A program made the position numbers and the translations under genes. A stretch of DNA of 6,377 bases from VAZQ01 sp036522235 (GTDB lineage: Bacteria > Pseudomonadota > Alphaproteobacteria > Rhizobiales > Xanthobacteraceae), in NCBI GenBank assembly GCA_036522235.1, contig DATDGG010000351.1, positions 1 through 6,377 on the forward strand. The letters are read 5' to 3'. Shown here piece by piece: positions 5,955 to 6,377 of this stretch. Each line of letters starts with the position of its first letter. Position 1 is the first letter of the stretch. The notes beneath the pieces were generated by a model. The model did not search any database. It was not told the DNA's origin and saw only the letters and a list, made by a program, of their open reading frames with translations.

Positions 5955-6377
5955 ATGGCGCGCTACCGCGTAACGGTCGATACGGGCGGGACGTTCTCGG
6001 ATTTCGTCCATCTCAACGAAGAGACCCGCGAAGTCTCGATCAGCAAGGTCCCCTCGACGCCCGACGATCCCTCGCGCGCCATCCTGGCGGGCATCGAAAT
6101 GCTGCTCGCCAAGGGGGTCGCGGGCGCCGACATCGGCTTCTTCTGTCACGGCACCACGGTCGGGACCAACGCCCTTTTGGAGGGCAAGGGGGTCAAGACG
6201 GGCCTGCTGGTGACCGAAGGTTTTCGCGGCATCTATCCGGTGGGCGAGCAGGCCCGGCCCTATGGGGCGGCCATCTTCGACGTCATGTACGACAAGCCGG
6301 CGCTCCTGGTGCCGCAGAGCCTCACCGGCGAGGTGAAGGAGCGCGTCGACTATCAGGGCAAGGTGCTGCAGAAGCTC
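5955..6377 (+). CDS. hyuA: Hydantoinase A / N-methylhydantoinase-oxoprolinase family subunit, N-terminus
   Basis: 141 residues are visible and the frame is still open at the window end; family members are usually about 650-700 residues. ATG 5955 is 9 bp after the eutA stop. GAGGG (5944-5948), overlapping that stop, is its ribosome binding site with 6 nt spacing, so the two genes are probably co-transcribed and translationally coupled. The segment is the Hydant_A_N domain: YRVTVDTGGTFSDFV (4-18) holds the D-x-G-G-T-F phosphate loop, FFCHGTTVGTNALLEGKG (63-80) the family's H-G-T-T-x-x-T-N-A block, then KTGLLVTEGFRGIYPVGEQA (82-101) and LTGEVKERVDYQGKV (123-137). In known members the HyuA subunit binds and hydrolyses ATP to activate the substrate. 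Partners are a HyuB subunit in hydantoinases and related carboxylases (acetone, acetophenone). GFRGIYPVGEQA departs from the common GFRD-x-x-EIGRQ, hinting at a separate subgroup. Which substrate is used cannot be told from this part. Confidence 0.9.
   Translation, partial: MARYRVTVDTGGTFSDFVHLNEETREVSISKVPSTPDDPSRAILAGIEMLLAKGVAGADIGFFCHGTTVGTNALLEGKGVKTGLLVTEGFRGIYPVGEQARPYGAAIFDVMYDKPALLVPQSLTGEVKERVDYQGKVLQKL

Overview
The window is GC-rich, with strongly GC-biased third codon positions over most of its length. Protein styles and a CCCGC-GAAA-GCGGG palindromic repeat suggest an alphaproteobacterium of the Hyphomicrobiales, with Bradyrhizobium and relatives as the best guess. This placement rests on recognition from memory, not on a search.

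Left part (1-1812): an eroded accessory stretch with visibly more A/T-ending codons than the rest. It holds the 3' end of an unidentified gene (1-381). A short frame follows that looks like the decayed C-terminal tail of an ABC-transporter substrate-binding protein (about 408-482). Next is a secreted Cys-rich plus alpha/beta-hydrolase gene (568-1812), interrupted by an in-frame TAG at 1468-1470 immediately after the nucleophile motif. The frame stays open and recognisably homologous for 113 further codons, so this is a nonsense-interrupted gene.

Middle (1853-2925): a minus-strand gene (1853-2731) encodes a proline/alanine-rich, single-membrane-span protein with a coiled coil and a small conserved C-terminal domain. 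It is divergent from a plus-strand gene cluster. The shared 194-bp spacer holds a good sigma70-like promoter for the plus strand (2843-2871), a perfect 8+7+8 dyad next to the minus-strand start (2741-2763) and an 11-bp-phased direct repeat.

Right part (2926-6377): a plus-strand cluster of a bicupin protein (2926-4146), an EutA-family ASKHA ATPase (4392-5945) and the N-terminal 141 residues of a hydantoinase A/oxoprolinase-family subunit (5955 to the window end). eutA and hyuA are 9 bp apart, with the hyuA ribosome binding site overlapping the eutA stop. The bicupin and eutA are separated by 245 bp of palindromic extragenic repeat. No ethanolamine ammonia-lyase genes (eutB/eutC) are in the window. 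A plausible reading is a catabolic or carboxylation module in which the EutA-like ATPase serves something other than the classical ethanolamine lyase; the substrate cannot be told from this sequence.
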